Origin: Planctomycetota bacterium
GTDB lineage: Bacteria; Planctomycetota; PLA2
Direction: 5' to 3'
Length of the DNA: 64,000 nucleotides
NCBI GenBank assembly: GCA_021776735.1
Contig: JAJFFH010000014.1
Span: forward strand, 1-64,000
Shown: piece after piece, positions 25,451 to 36,399 of the stretch
Layout of the letters: each line of letters opens with the position of its first letter
How positions within the stretch are numbered: the first letter of the stretch is position 1
Made by a program: the position numbers and the translations under genes
The notes under the pieces: model-generated
The model's input: the letters and a program-made list of their open reading frames with translations, nothing else
Databases searched by the model: none
What the model was told of the DNA's origin: nothing

Positions 25451-26416
25451 ATGGCGGACAGAAAAGAACCTCGGATCGGGCTGCCGTTTGAGCGGCCCAT
25501 CGTCGAACTCGAGCTCAAGATCGGGGAGTTGCAGAGTCTCTCCGAGTCGACAGGCATGAACCTGAACGGCGAGCTCAAGCCGCTCAAGAAGAAGCTCGAG
25601 CGGATGACCCGTGACATCTACGCGAAGCTGGAGCCCTACGATGTCGTCCAGGTCGCGCGCCACCCGCTGCGCCCCCAGACTTCGGACTACATCGCGGGCA
25701 TGCTCGACGAGTACATCGAGCTGCACGGCGACCGCCGATTCGGCGACGATCGCGCGATCACGACCGGTCTCGCCCGCATGAGGAAGCACCGGTTCCTGCT
25801 CGTCGGCCACCGCAAGGGCAAGGAGACGAAGGAAAACATCGCCTGTAACTGGGGCTGCGCGCATCCGGAGGGATACCGCAAAGCCCTGCTGAAGATGCGC
25901 TTGGCCGAGCGGTTCAAGCTGCCGATCGTGACGTTCATCAACACGCCGGGCGCGTATCCCGGTCTTGGCGCCGAAGAGCGCGGGCAGGCCTGGGCGATCG
26001 CCGAGAACATCCAGGTGATGTCGCGCCTCAAGACGCCCGTCATCTGCGTCGTGATCGGCGAGGGGGGCAGTGGCGGCGCCCTCGGCATCGGGGTGGGGGA
26101 TCGCGTGCTGATGCTTCAGTACGCCTACTACTCCGTGATCAGCCCCGAAGGCTGCGCCGCGATCCTGTGGAAGGACGGCGACAAAGCGCCCGAGGCGGCG
26201 GGCGCCCTGCGACTCACCAGTGCGGACCTGAAACGGCTCAAGATCGTCGATGAGGTCGTACCCGAGCCGCTGGGCGGCGCCCATCGCGATTCGGAGGCGA
26301 TGATCGCGATGTTGCAGGAGCGCCTGGTTGCCCTGCTGGACGAACTTGGTGGCATCTCCGTCGAGACCCTCGTCGATCAGCGCTATGAGCGCCTGAGCCA
26401 GCTCGGAAGCGCGTGA
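25451..26416 (+). CDS. accA: Acetyl-CoA carboxylase carboxyltransferase subunit alpha
   Basis: AccA forms half of the carboxyltransferase that makes malonyl-CoA for fatty-acid synthesis. The 321 residues carry the family hallmarks: coiled N-terminus (PIVELELKIGELQSLSES), LHGDRRFGDDRAI, HPEGYRKALLKM, TPGAYPGLGAEERGQAWAI, and the oxyanion glycine stretch GEGGSGGALGIGVGD followed by YYSVISPEGCAAILWKD. It is divergent from purL across 169 nt. accD is not in the window. Confidence 0.96.
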   Translation: MADRKEPRIGLPFERPIVELELKIGELQSLSESTGMNLNGELKPLKKKLERMTRDIYAKLEPYDVVQVARHPLRPQTSDYIAGMLDEYIELHGDRRFGDDRAITTGLARMRKHRFLLVGHRKGKETKENIACNWGCAHPEGYRKALLKMRLAERFKLPIVTFINTPGAYPGLGAEERGQAWAIAENIQVMSRLKTPVICVVIGEGGSGGALGIGVGDRVLMLQYAYYSVISPEGCAAILWKDGDKAPEAAGALRLTSADLKRLKIVDEVVPEPLGGAHRDSEAMIAMLQERLVALLDELGGISVETLVDQRYERLSQLGSA

Positions 26417-26510
26417 TGGCTTCGCCGGGACCCCGGCTGAGAAGCTGTCCCGGCTTGATGTTGGCGCTCTGCGGCTGCGGGTGCGTATCTAGAAGCGAGG
26501 CAAACGATCC

Positions 26511-27539
26511 ATGCGAAACATGATGCGCAACACCCTGTTTTTGGTCCCGTTGATTGCGGCAACCGCACTCGTCGTCGCCGAGGACCCGGCGACTCCCGCA
26601 CAGCCCTTGAACGCCGCACAGCTCGTCGATCGGCTTGGACACAAGGACTTTGCGGTTCGCGAGCAGGCCACTGCGGCGCTCGTCAAGTTGGGCGAGAAGG
26701 CGGTACCCGCGCTGGAAAAGGCGTTGGAGTCGGACGACCTTGAGGTGCGGCTGCGCGCCGGTCGTGCGCTGCGCAGGATCCGCGGCGTGAACCAGGGGCC
26801 CAAGAAGTCCGGCACGAAGCGGAAGGACGGGTCGAAAAACGACGTCGACGATGCGCCGGCCGCCGGCATTCCGAATCCGAATCGGCCCCGGCCGGCTCCC
26901 GGAAGTTCGAGCACGTCGGTCGAAATGCGCGACGGTCGCGTCCGCGTGACGGTCACGGAGATCGTGGACGGCAAACGGCAGACCAAGACGTACGAAGGCG
27001 CGTCAATCGAGGAACTCCGGAACAAACACCCGGAATTGCGCGGCAGGCTCGGCGGGATCCGTTTCCGTCTCGGGCGCGACCCGTTCGACATGGACAAGTT
27101 CTGGAAGGACTTCCGAAAGCGCGACGATCCGTTCCGGAAGTGGCACGAGGAAACCCAGCGCCAGATGGAGGAAATGCGGCGCATGTGGGAGCAGTTGCGC
27201 CGCTCGCGCCCCGGCTTTCGGCCCGGCCTCAACGGTCGTCTCGACGATCGCCGCGCGCGCGCCACCGGCCGGCTCCTCGGGGTGCGTGCAAAGCGGCCCG
27301 AACCGGTCCTCGACGCGCAACTCCAACTGCGCGGCCGCGGCCTCGTCATTGATACCGTCGAACCCGACTCGCGCGCCGCGAGGCTGGGCCTGAAGCGCCA
27401 CGACATTCTCGTCGAACTGAACGGCACGGAAATCCGCCGCTTCGAAGACGTGGCCCGCGCGCTCGCCCGCAAGGTCGCCACAACGACGGCCAAGGTCGTC
27501 CGCGCAGCAAACCTGATCGAGCTGAACGCGGGCAAGTAG
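26511..27539 (+). CDS. Secreted protein with HEAT repeats and a C-terminal PDZ domain
   Basis: This is a 342-residue protein with signal peptide MRNMMRNTLFLVPLIAATALVVA. Residues about 35-90 form two HEAT-like repeats (LVDRLGHKDFAVREQATAAL, LEKALESDDLEVRLRAGRAL). A charged, proline-rich middle (95-250) includes an amphipathic EMRRMWEQLRRS segment. Residues about 265-340 make a PDZ fold (LVIDTVEPDSRAARLGLKRH then DILVELNG). No protease triad is visible, so it is probably a binding or scaffold protein in the periplasm. ATG 26520 is an alternative start. Confidence 0.8.
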   Translation: MRNMMRNTLFLVPLIAATALVVAEDPATPAQPLNAAQLVDRLGHKDFAVREQATAALVKLGEKAVPALEKALESDDLEVRLRAGRALRRIRGVNQGPKKSGTKRKDGSKNDVDDAPAAGIPNPNRPRPAPGSSSTSVEMRDGRVRVTVTEIVDGKRQTKTYEGASIEELRNKHPELRGRLGGIRFRLGRDPFDMDKFWKDFRKRDDPFRKWHEETQRQMEEMRRMWEQLRRSRPGFRPGLNGRLDDRRARATGRLLGVRAKRPEPVLDAQLQLRGRGLVIDTVEPDSRAARLGLKRHDILVELNGTEIRRFEDVARALARKVATTTAKVVRAANLIELNAGK

Positions 27540-27582
27540 CCGAGCGGTCCTCCTCCCAACCGATCTGGTCGCAACGAGGCCG

Positions 27583-27603
27583 GGGAAGCATACGGACGGC
27601 GAT
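27583..27603 (+). repeat. Dispersed repeat, copy 5
   Basis: GGGAAGCAT then ACGGACGGCGAT: full match to the family, about 45 nt after the HEAT-PDZ stop codon. Confidence 0.75.
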
Positions 27604-27639
27604 TCCTTCGCGCGATTGCGGCGCGGTCGGTGACCCAGA

Positions 27640-27735
27640 AGTGGAAACACGGAGGGCCACGGAGAACCACGGAGGGATGAGAGGAGGCAACCACGAAGGG
27701 CACGAAGAACACGAAGGCATGAGTCACGAAGGCGC
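27640..27735 (+). repeat. Nine-base periodic repeats (CACGGAGGG / CACGAAGGN)
   Basis: Units such as CACGGAGGGC, CACGGAGAAC, CACGAAGGG, CACGAAGAA and CACGAAGGC follow each other with roughly 9-nt periodicity. Similar ACGGAG/ACGAAG/ACAGAG arrays are known as intergenic repeats in several bacterial phyla. Confidence 0.7.
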
Positions 27736-27811
27736 TCCTCGGGCCGGGCTTCGATTGTCGTCAGAGTGGCAGAACCGGTCGTTGGGCGGACGATGCGAAG
27801 TTCCTTCCACA

Positions 27812-27923
27812 GAGATCACAGAGGTCACCAGAGATGGGAGATCGAAGCGCGGCCTGGTCATCAACTTCGGCAGTCCGCGATTGGTGTTGGTGGTTGGCAT
27901 TCAGCGAGTCTCTCTGTGATCTC
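27812..27923. repeat. Perfect 12-bp inverted repeat enclosing 88 bp
   Basis: GAGATCACAGAG at 27812-27823 is exactly reversed as CTCTGTGATCTC at 27912-27923. The left arm belongs to a CACAGAG-type periodic stretch. It may be a degenerate intergenic element or a structured RNA. Confidence 0.6.
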
Positions 27924-28047
27924 GGAGTCTGGCTGAAAACAGTTCCCGGACGCCGGCCAACAGGCCGCTGCAGCGGTCGGCGCTTCGGGCCGCCGCTGAT
28001 CGCCAACGCGTTCGATGGTGCGCGATTTGCTTGCTATGGTGGAACCC

Positions 28048-28248
28048 ATGTCCAAGGGAGAGCCGATCCACCTTGAGCGGACATGTCGGGAGTGTGGCGC
28101 GAGATCATCCGCCATCGACAACCGGTGTGAGGGTTGCGGCGAGTCGTTTCTCGTGGCCCGCTATCGGCGCGAGGAAGCTCCAGGGAACGCGCGTGGTGGT
28201 CTGGAACGAGCGGGACGGCCAACGTTGGCGTCGCTGGTGGTTCACTGA
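28048..28248 (+). CDS. Small zinc-ribbon protein
   Basis: This is a 66-residue protein starting MSKGEPIHLERT with a four-cysteine ribbon CRECGARSSAIDNRCEGCG. No further domain; the C-terminus is Arg/Gly-rich. The stop codon overlaps the next ATG (TGATG), so it is coupled to a small membrane protein. The pair might derive from one zinc-ribbon-plus-transmembrane protein split by a frameshift. Confidence 0.5.
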   Translation: MSKGEPIHLERTCRECGARSSAIDNRCEGCGESFLVARYRREEAPGNARGGLERAGRPTLASLVVH

Positions 28249-28457
28249 TGATTGTCGGTGCCGTGGTCTGGTTCTGTCTGCGGCTCTGGCAGGGGTACTT
28301 CGACGCCTATTCGTTTGTGCTGGGGACCATGGGCGCGATCGCGATCTTCAATGGACGAAAAGAGCAAAGAGCCGCTCGCGGTCCAGTTCGCGTGCGGGCC
28401 GCCGCCGTCGGTAGCCTACTTCGACCACGGTGCGACCCGCCGGGCGTCGGGGGTTGA
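28248..28457 (+). CDS. Small membrane protein coupled to the zinc-ribbon gene
   Basis: This is a 69-residue frame with two hydrophobic stretches (MIVGAVVWFCLRLWQGYF and YSFVLGTMGAIAIF) and then a basic tail. The start ATG 28248 lies in a TGATG overlap. The last 42 bases overlap the 3' end of the convergent WD40 kinase, where the tail looks like antisense of that gene, so the C-terminus may be artificial. Confidence 0.45.
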   Translation: MIVGAVVWFCLRLWQGYFDAYSFVLGTMGAIAIFNGRKEQRAARGPVRVRAAAVGSLLRPRCDPPGVGG

Positions 28458-31400
28458 TTCCGCCGACGGGACCAGTTGGATCGTGAATCCGTCCATTTTC
28501 ATTCGGTAGCGGTTTTCCGCCTTGATGAGCCGCCGGCGCGAATCGCGATGGGCCCACGCCGTCGGCGCTCGTGCGAAGGCCGCCGGCATCCCTGTTCCCA
28601 GTTTGCCCACCATCGTGCGGGCCGCGGGCACGCCATGTTTCCATGAGAACTCGCGCAGGCCAGAGTCAAAGAAGCTCACGTCGCCGTCATCGTTGATGGC
28701 CAGATGGCGAACGTTGTCGTTGCCGTCGAGGGAACGTTCTGTCGCATCGTCGCCCAAAGACCATGCCCGGATTCTTCCGTCGCCGGTTTGGGCGGCGATC
28801 CAGCGGCCGTCGGGTGAAATGGCGGCTGCCATGATCGGGCCGGTGAACGTGCGCTCGTCCAGCGACTCGCCGCGAGCGGCGTCCCAGACTCGGAAGATTC
28901 CGCGCACGTCGCCAGCCGCGAGTCGCGTGCCGTCGCGCGACGCCGCCATGGCTGCGATGGGGAAGCCGTCCCCGGTCGCGACCTTGCGGTGTCGGCGCTG
29001 ACGCCTACGCCACGCCAGGATGCGTCCGGTGCAGTCGCCCGAGAACAGGGCGTCGGGGTCCGCATCGACGCGGGCGAGGGCCGTGACGGGATCGGGAGCG
29101 CGCAGGGTCGGGCCACGTTCGTCGTGATAACGGATCGTTCCGTCGAGCGCGCCGGTGACGGGCGGTCCTCCGCGAATCGCAGTCAGGCAGGACGCGCGGC
29201 CGACGTTGCGGTGTCGCCTGACGGATGGGCTCGCAAGGTCGTGCACGGCCAGCACCCCGTGGTCCAGGGCGACAACAAGCTGCTTCTCATCGGGCAACAC
29301 GAGCAGCACATCCGCGACGGGGCGACCCGCGGCCGGCCGGGTGCGCAGGCTCCAGATCCGCAGCGTGCCGTCCGTGTGGGCGGTGGCGAGCAGTCCCGTC
29401 GCCTCGTTGAGCGCCATGGCGGACGCGGGCGACCCGAGTTCGAAGCGCACCTTCGGTTTTGTGACCTGGAGATCCCAGATGCGCAGTTGGCCATCGATCG
29501 CGGAGGACAGAATCTGTTGGAGTGCGGGCCCCTTGCCGGATGGTTGGAGCCCGGTTCGGACGAGCAGGGCTGTTGCGCGCGGCGCGTCCGCTTGAAACAC
29601 CTGGAGACCGCGGTCGTCAGACGCGAAGAATTCCGCGCGGTGGTCCAAGCTTGCGGCGAACAAGCCGTCGGGCGCAGGGATGAGCGCGGCGATGACTCCA
29701 CTCAGCGCGTAGGGAGTTCTTTGATTCGGCGGGGTCCGCGTGGCTCGCCCTTTTTGGTAGGTCACCGTGCCGGCGGTGGTCCCGATCCAAAACCCGCGGT
29801 CGTTTCCGAAGGCCGGCACCATCGTGCACACCGGATACGGGCTGAAGCCGACGTTGCCCGCCAGCGCCTGGTTCTTGATGCTCCAGACGCGGAGGAGCTT
29901 GTCTGCGTATGCGCCGACGAGTGTGCTGTCGTCCTGAAACAGGAGAGCGAGAGCCACGGAGCCCTTTCGCACGCCCTCCAAGTCGTCGCTTGTCGTGGCC
30001 GTGGGCGTCGAATCGTTCGTCAGGCGCCTGGGCAAGTCCACTGCGGCGCCGCCCGATTTGAGATTCCAGACCCGGATCCGTCCGGCCTCCTCGCCGACCG
30101 CGAGGTGCGAACCGCTTGGAGAAAGTGCCATCGCCATGGCCTTCGAAGTGAGCCGTCCCAGTTCGGCCGGTGCACCCGTTCCGTCCATGGGATAGGCCAG
30201 GACGCGCCGGTCGCCGTGGGTTGCGAACAGCCTGGTGCCGTCGAGTGAAAACACGAGGTGTCGCGCACCGGCGTCGGGCCGGACATGGAGCAATGCCGGG
30301 GACCAGCGGGCGTCGGCGTGCGCGAGCGCGCGCCATGTCCTGGGGGTCGCGGCGATGTCGAGTCCGCGTGCGGCGGCGACCTGCGCCGCAGCGACGCGTC
30401 CGGTCTCGAGGAAGGCGCGCGTCGTGGCCGCAAAACCGTTCGCGAGGCGCGCGTGTGCCCGGTCGCGGTCGGTTTCGGCGCGCCGTTGGGCAACCCCGGC
30501 CTCGTCCGCCTCGCGTTGCACGGCACGCTTCTCCCGCTCGGACTGCACGCCCTTGTCGGCGAAGGCCTTGGCGATGCTGAGCGCGACGACCGCGGCAACT
30601 CCGACGACGATGAACGCGCCGATGGCCAGGACACGCCGCCGTCCGGTCGTGATCTGCGCGCGGATCCCCGACTCGCGCGTTCGCTTGGTTTGCGCGGCGA
30701 GCGCGGTCGACTCGGGGTGGCCCGGCCGCAGGGCAAGCGCTCGGGTGCAGGCCGCCGTGGCACGGTCGAGGTGCCAGACGCCGGCGTTGCCGCCGATCTC
30801 GGTCGCCCGCTGGATCTCGGCGCGCGCCATGTCCACGAGTTCCGCGGCCTTGGCATCGACGCGGCCTTCCGTGAGCCAGTGCCGGACCGCGTCGGCCAGG
30901 TCGCCCGCGGTCGCGAAGCGGTCCTCTTTCTCGCGGGCGAGGGCCTTGTGGCACGCGTCGGCCAGCGCGTCGGGCACGGTCGGGTCGATCTCGGTGGCGC
31001 GCGGCGGGTCGTCCCGCGTCACGCGGGCGACGAACTCCACAAAGGTCTCGAACTTGTGGGGGAGCTGTCCCGTGAGGATCTGGAAGAGCAGGGCGCCGAG
31101 GCTGTAGACGTCGCTCTGCGCGTCCACGGCTTCGGCCTTGCCAATGGCCGCCTCCGGAGCCATGTACCCGGGGGTGCCCAGGACGCCGGCCACGGTCTGA
31201 AGATCCGTCGCGTCGCGGTACTCCGCCAGTTGCGCTGAAAAGAAACTCTGCGTGATGTCGGGCTGCCCCTGGGACTTCGACAGGCCCCAATCGAGCACGA
31301 GCACGTCGCCGAACGAGCCGAGTCCGATGTTCTCGGGCTTGAGATCGCGATGGATCACGCCCCGGGAGTGTGCATAGTGCAGGGTGTCGCAGATTCGCAG

Positions 31401-32153
31401 GAACGGTTCGACCAGCGCCAAGCGGCTCTCGGTGTCCGTGGCTTCGGCCAGCGCGTTCTTCAGCGTGCGCTCGCCGCGCACATAGCGCATCGTGTAGTAC
31501 GGAATGCCGGCGTGGGTTTGCCCGAGCTCGTACACCGGCAGGACGCCGGGGTGCTCCATCGCGCCGGTGATCCACGCCTCCTGCAAAAAGCGCGTCTTGG
31601 CTTCTTGGAACGACTTCGCCACGTCTTCGCCGGCATCGCCCAGCGACGGCGGTGTCGCCTCGAGCGGGGTCGTCGGAGTCGCGCCATCGACCGGTCCCCC
31701 GGGATCGGGCCGCACCATCTTGAGCGCCACGCGCCGGTTGAGTTCGGTGTCGAGCGCGAGGTAGACCACGCCCATGCCGCCTTTGCCGATCAGGGAGAAG
31801 TCGCGGTAGCGCTTCGGATCCATGACCTGCAGGGGAGCGCGCGTTCCGACACCGGCCGTTTGCAGCGCCTGCGATGTCGCCGGCTTGACGGTCTCGTGGA
31901 TCGTCCGGTCCAGACCGCCGCGTTGGCTGAGTGCCGCGTCCGCATCGCCTCCCGCCATTGCCACGAGCCGCGCGACCTCGTCCTCGACACATCGCCGTCC
32001 GTCCGCTTCCAGTCCGAGGGCCTCCATCACGGACGGGGCCACCCCGTCCCATCGCGCCTGGAGTGCGCGCGCCACGGTTGCCCCATCGGCCAGGCCGAGG
32101 CCCAGGGCCACATCGGCGTGAAGGAGGTCGTTCGCGCTCGTCCGCAAGGTCAC
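28416..32153 (-). CDS. Ser/Thr protein kinase with C-terminal WD40 repeats
   Basis: This is a 1245-residue membrane-anchored Hanks-type kinase. The kinase domain spans about 119-430: P-loop IGKGGMGVVYLA, Lys145 in VALKMV, catalytic HRDLKPEN (268-275), DWG instead of DFG (288-290) and GTPGYMAPE. The transmembrane helix is about 508-530. From about 640 there are multiple WD40 repeats (for example RIRVWNLKSGG, GTLRIWSLR, DGRIRAWSL) that probably recognise partners. GTG 32153 is the start. Residues 49-55 (EADGRRC) are encoded within a full dispersed-repeat copy. It is the last gene of a three-gene minus-strand set with an FHA transporter and another kinase. Confidence 0.93.
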   Translation of the reverse strand: MTLRTSANDLLHADVALGLGLADGATVARALQARWDGVAPSVMEALGLEADGRRCVEDEVARLVAMAGGDADAALSQRGGLDRTIHETVKPATSQALQTAGVGTRAPLQVMDPKRYRDFSLIGKGGMGVVYLALDTELNRRVALKMVRPDPGGPVDGATPTTPLEATPPSLGDAGEDVAKSFQEAKTRFLQEAWITGAMEHPGVLPVYELGQTHAGIPYYTMRYVRGERTLKNALAEATDTESRLALVEPFLRICDTLHYAHSRGVIHRDLKPENIGLGSFGDVLVLDWGLSKSQGQPDITQSFFSAQLAEYRDATDLQTVAGVLGTPGYMAPEAAIGKAEAVDAQSDVYSLGALLFQILTGQLPHKFETFVEFVARVTRDDPPRATEIDPTVPDALADACHKALAREKEDRFATAGDLADAVRHWLTEGRVDAKAAELVDMARAEIQRATEIGGNAGVWHLDRATAACTRALALRPGHPESTALAAQTKRTRESGIRAQITTGRRRVLAIGAFIVVGVAAVVALSIAKAFADKGVQSEREKRAVQREADEAGVAQRRAETDRDRAHARLANGFAATTRAFLETGRVAAAQVAAARGLDIAATPRTWRALAHADARWSPALLHVRPDAGARHLVFSLDGTRLFATHGDRRVLAYPMDGTGAPAELGRLTSKAMAMALSPSGSHLAVGEEAGRIRVWNLKSGGAAVDLPRRLTNDSTPTATTSDDLEGVRKGSVALALLFQDDSTLVGAYADKLLRVWSIKNQALAGNVGFSPYPVCTMVPAFGNDRGFWIGTTAGTVTYQKGRATRTPPNQRTPYALSGVIAALIPAPDGLFAASLDHRAEFFASDDRGLQVFQADAPRATALLVRTGLQPSGKGPALQQILSSAIDGQLRIWDLQVTKPKVRFELGSPASAMALNEATGLLATAHTDGTLRIWSLRTRPAAGRPVADVLLVLPDEKQLVVALDHGVLAVHDLASPSVRRHRNVGRASCLTAIRGGPPVTGALDGTIRYHDERGPTLRAPDPVTALARVDADPDALFSGDCTGRILAWRRRQRRHRKVATGDGFPIAAMAASRDGTRLAAGDVRGIFRVWDAARGESLDERTFTGPIMAAAISPDGRWIAAQTGDGRIRAWSLGDDATERSLDGNDNVRHLAINDDGDVSFFDSGLREFSWKHGVPAARTMVGKLGTGMPAAFARAPTAWAHRDSRRRLIKAENRYRMKMDGFTIQLVPSAESTPDARRVAPWSK
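31990..32010 (-). repeat. Dispersed repeat, copy 6, inside the WD40 kinase gene
   Basis: The plus strand reads CATCGCCGTCCGTCCGCTTC, differing from the copy at 48574 in two bases. It is in frame within the poorly conserved N-terminal region of the kinase. Confidence 0.65.
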
Positions 32154-32216
32154 AGGCCGTATGGTAGCCGGGGATGACGGCGGAGTTGATTGTGGGGGGG
32201 GCGGGGGCCGGCTTTG

Positions 32217-34571
32217 TTACGTACTTTGGACGCGACCGTACGGAACGTCTTTCTTGCGCAGGAACCAGCGGGCGAGCCACGCGTAGGCCGCGCAGACCAC
32301 CAACAGCATCAGGAGGTCCGGGAACCATCCATGAGAGCCTTCCGTATTCTCGAGGCCGGGCACGATGCCCTTCATGCCGTCGTAGGACCAGTAGCAGACC
32401 ACAAACACCTTCGCGAGCAGCTTGGCCGGGTCCGGCAGCTTGATCGCGGCGTTCATGAAGAGAATCTGCGGGATGACGGCCACGATCATGAACATGACCG
32501 CCTTGTCCGAGGCGTCTACGGCCGCCGACACCATGAGACCGAGCAGCATGCCGGCGATGCCGGTCGCGGACAGGATCAGGCACTGTTGGGTGAAGTCGGC
32601 CTGGGTGTCGAGCAGGGAGTGCACCACGAACAGGATCGCGAAGGTCTGTACGACCACGACGGCGGCCAGCGGGACGGCCTTGCTGGCGAGGTACGGGATG
32701 ATGCCCAGGTTGACGAACCGCTCGTGGCGGTAGATGGGCAGCTCCTTCACGATCTCGCGGATCGAGCCGAAGATGCCGAGAAAAAAGACCACGAGGCTCA
32801 GCATGTTCGCGACCTGGCCCTCGAGTTCGATGCCGTCCGCCTTGCCCAGGGCGAGGCTTGCGAGCAGCCCGATGACGGGCGCGATACCGAACGTCGTCAG
32901 TGCGTTTTTGCGGTCGCCGAACAAGGTCTGGACGTAGCGTCCGCGCAGGATTTGGTACTGCTTTTTTGGATCGCGCGGCGGCGGGTTCGAGATCGGCTGG
33001 CCGACACGCACGATCGTGTTCTCCGCGTCCTGAGACGGCGTCGCGCGCTCGGCGACGAATTCGCGGTACTCGTCGGTGGCGCGGAATTCGGCCTCCCATT
33101 CCTCGGCCGTTTTTTCCGTCTCCTTGACGTAGACCTCGCGCATTGTCTTGACGCCGAAGTGGCTCTTGAGCTTGTCCGGCGGGCCGTAGTACGCGAGGCG
33201 TCCCTGCACGAAGTACGCCAGCACGTCGCACATCTCGAGGCTCTCAACGAAATGCGTGATGCACATGGTCGTGACGCCGCCGTCCGCGAGTTCGCGAAAC
33301 AGCTTCATCATCTGCGCCTCGGTGCCGAGGTCGAGGCCGCTCGTGGCTTCGTCCAAGAACAGGACCGTCGGCTGGGCGAGCAGCTCGATGGCGATCGAGA
33401 CGCGCTTTTTTTGCCCGCCCGAGAGATTGCGCACGAGCGTGCCGCCCCGGTCGGCGAGGCCGACGGTCTCGAGCACGCGCCCGATGTTTTTTTCGATTTC
33501 CGCGTCGCTCGTATCGTCGGGCAGCCGTAGCCGGCTGGCGTAGCGGAGTACGTCGCAAAGCGGCAGATCCTCGTGAAAGATCAGCTCCTGCGGGACGTAG
33601 CCGATGCCCTGCTTGAACGCATCGAAGCGGTTGTAGAGGTTCTCCCCGTTGTAGAGGACCCGGCCTTCGGTCGCGGGGCGGCGGCCGTTGGCCGTGTCCA
33701 TGAACGTCGACTTGCCGCAGCCGGATGAGCCGAGCAGCCCGACGAATTCCTTGGGCTTGATCGTGAGACCGATGTCGCGCAACAAATGGAGCGGCTTGCC
33801 GGTCTCGCGGTGTATGACGCGCTTGCCCAGGGCCTGCACCTCGATGCGCATGCCTCTCTCGGGCTTGCGTGACACGAGGCGCGCGCCATCGAACCCGAGG
33901 TGGTAGGGCCCGATGCCGACTACGTCGCCGGGTTTGAGCGCGCGTGGCGCATCGACCCGCTCGCCGTTGACGTAGGTACCGTTGGTCGAGCCAAGGTCGC
34001 GCAGCATGAACGCGGCGCCCTCGGCGCGTACGACCGCGTGCCGGCGCGACACGGCCGGCGAGTCGATCGTGACGTCTGCGGCCGGATCACGGCCAAAGGT
34101 CACCTCGGTCGTCCCGGCCAGCGCGATCTCGATCTGTTCGGTTTCGGCCGGCGCCTGCGACTCGGGCATCGCGGCTGCCACGATGGTCCGATCCTCGGGC
34201 AACTCGGGAAAGGGGGGGGCGGGGGCGGATGTCTCCGCAGCCTCGGCGGCGTAGCCGTCGGTCGGTTCATGCACGACTGCGGCGCGCAGCGTGATGCCGC
34301 CGATCTTGAGTACATCGCCGTCCGTTAGCCCCGTCGGACGTTCGATCCGTTTTCCGTTCACGTACGTTCCGCTGCGGCTGCCGAGATCTTCGACGGCCAC
34401 GGTGCGGTCTTGCGGAAACGCGCGGCAGTGTCGGCGGCTGACGCCGGGATCGTTCAAGAACAGATCCGCCTCGTCCGAGCGCCCGATCAGAAAGGTCCAG
34501 CCCTTGCCCGAACCGACCGGAATCGTTTTTTCCCCGGAGGGACCGACGAGGACAAATTCGACCGTGAACAT
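32217..34571 (-). CDS. ABC transporter with two FHA domains, ABCG-like fused permease
   Basis: This is a 784-residue half transporter. FHA domain 1 (about 27-92: FLIGRSDEADL, VSRRHCR, SRSGTYVNG) and FHA domain 2 (about 157-222: TFGRDPAADV, VSRRHAV, STNGTYVNG) should bind phosphothreonine peptides. The ATPase follows with Walker A GSSGCGKST (281-289), signature LSGGQKKRV and Walker B VLFLDEATSGLD. The C-terminal ABC2-type permease has about six helices. Start ATG 34571 (MFTVEFVLVG) is chosen over the long upstream frame, which overlaps the kinase gene. It lies between two kinases, consistent with phospho-regulated transport; substrate unknown. Confidence 0.93.
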   Translation of the reverse strand: MFTVEFVLVGPSGEKTIPVGSGKGWTFLIGRSDEADLFLNDPGVSRRHCRAFPQDRTVAVEDLGSRSGTYVNGKRIERPTGLTDGDVLKIGGITLRAAVVHEPTDGYAAEAAETSAPAPPFPELPEDRTIVAAAMPESQAPAETEQIEIALAGTTEVTFGRDPAADVTIDSPAVSRRHAVVRAEGAAFMLRDLGSTNGTYVNGERVDAPRALKPGDVVGIGPYHLGFDGARLVSRKPERGMRIEVQALGKRVIHRETGKPLHLLRDIGLTIKPKEFVGLLGSSGCGKSTFMDTANGRRPATEGRVLYNGENLYNRFDAFKQGIGYVPQELIFHEDLPLCDVLRYASRLRLPDDTSDAEIEKNIGRVLETVGLADRGGTLVRNLSGGQKKRVSIAIELLAQPTVLFLDEATSGLDLGTEAQMMKLFRELADGGVTTMCITHFVESLEMCDVLAYFVQGRLAYYGPPDKLKSHFGVKTMREVYVKETEKTAEEWEAEFRATDEYREFVAERATPSQDAENTIVRVGQPISNPPPRDPKKQYQILRGRYVQTLFGDRKNALTTFGIAPVIGLLASLALGKADGIELEGQVANMLSLVVFFLGIFGSIREIVKELPIYRHERFVNLGIIPYLASKAVPLAAVVVVQTFAILFVVHSLLDTQADFTQQCLILSATGIAGMLLGLMVSAAVDASDKAVMFMIVAVIPQILFMNAAIKLPDPAKLLAKVFVVCYWSYDGMKGIVPGLENTEGSHGWFPDLLMLLVVCAAYAWLARWFLRKKDVPYGRVQST

Positions 34572-34591
34572 GAAGGGAACGTTCTCGTCGT

Positions 34592-36304
<1,713 letters not shown>

Positions 36305-36399
36305 GGGGTTCGGCTCGGTGTGTTCGCCCCTACGCTAACCAAAACGGAAAACGGGTGCGCAACCTGTCACAAAAACGTGCCGATTCTTGCGCCGCATGG

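Larger units (their letters stand above)
27540..28047. other. Repeat-rich gene-free stretch
   Basis: About 500 nt with no convincing gene. It holds a dispersed-repeat copy (27583-27603), a run of 9-nt-periodic units (27640-27735) and a 12-bp inverted repeat (27812-27823 with 27912-27923). Short open frames here encode only repeat-derived sequence. Confidence 0.7.

Noticed and set aside
29617..33231. Alternative frame across the kinase and FHA transporter (1204 codons)
   Set aside because: It is the same strand in another frame, arginine-rich, with no kinase or ABC motif.
34310..34330. ATCGCCGTCCGT match within the FHA domain
   Set aside because: It encodes the normal FHA residues LTDGDVLKIG, so the match is explained by coding and was not counted as a repeat copy. 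The same applies near 43836 and probably 20190.
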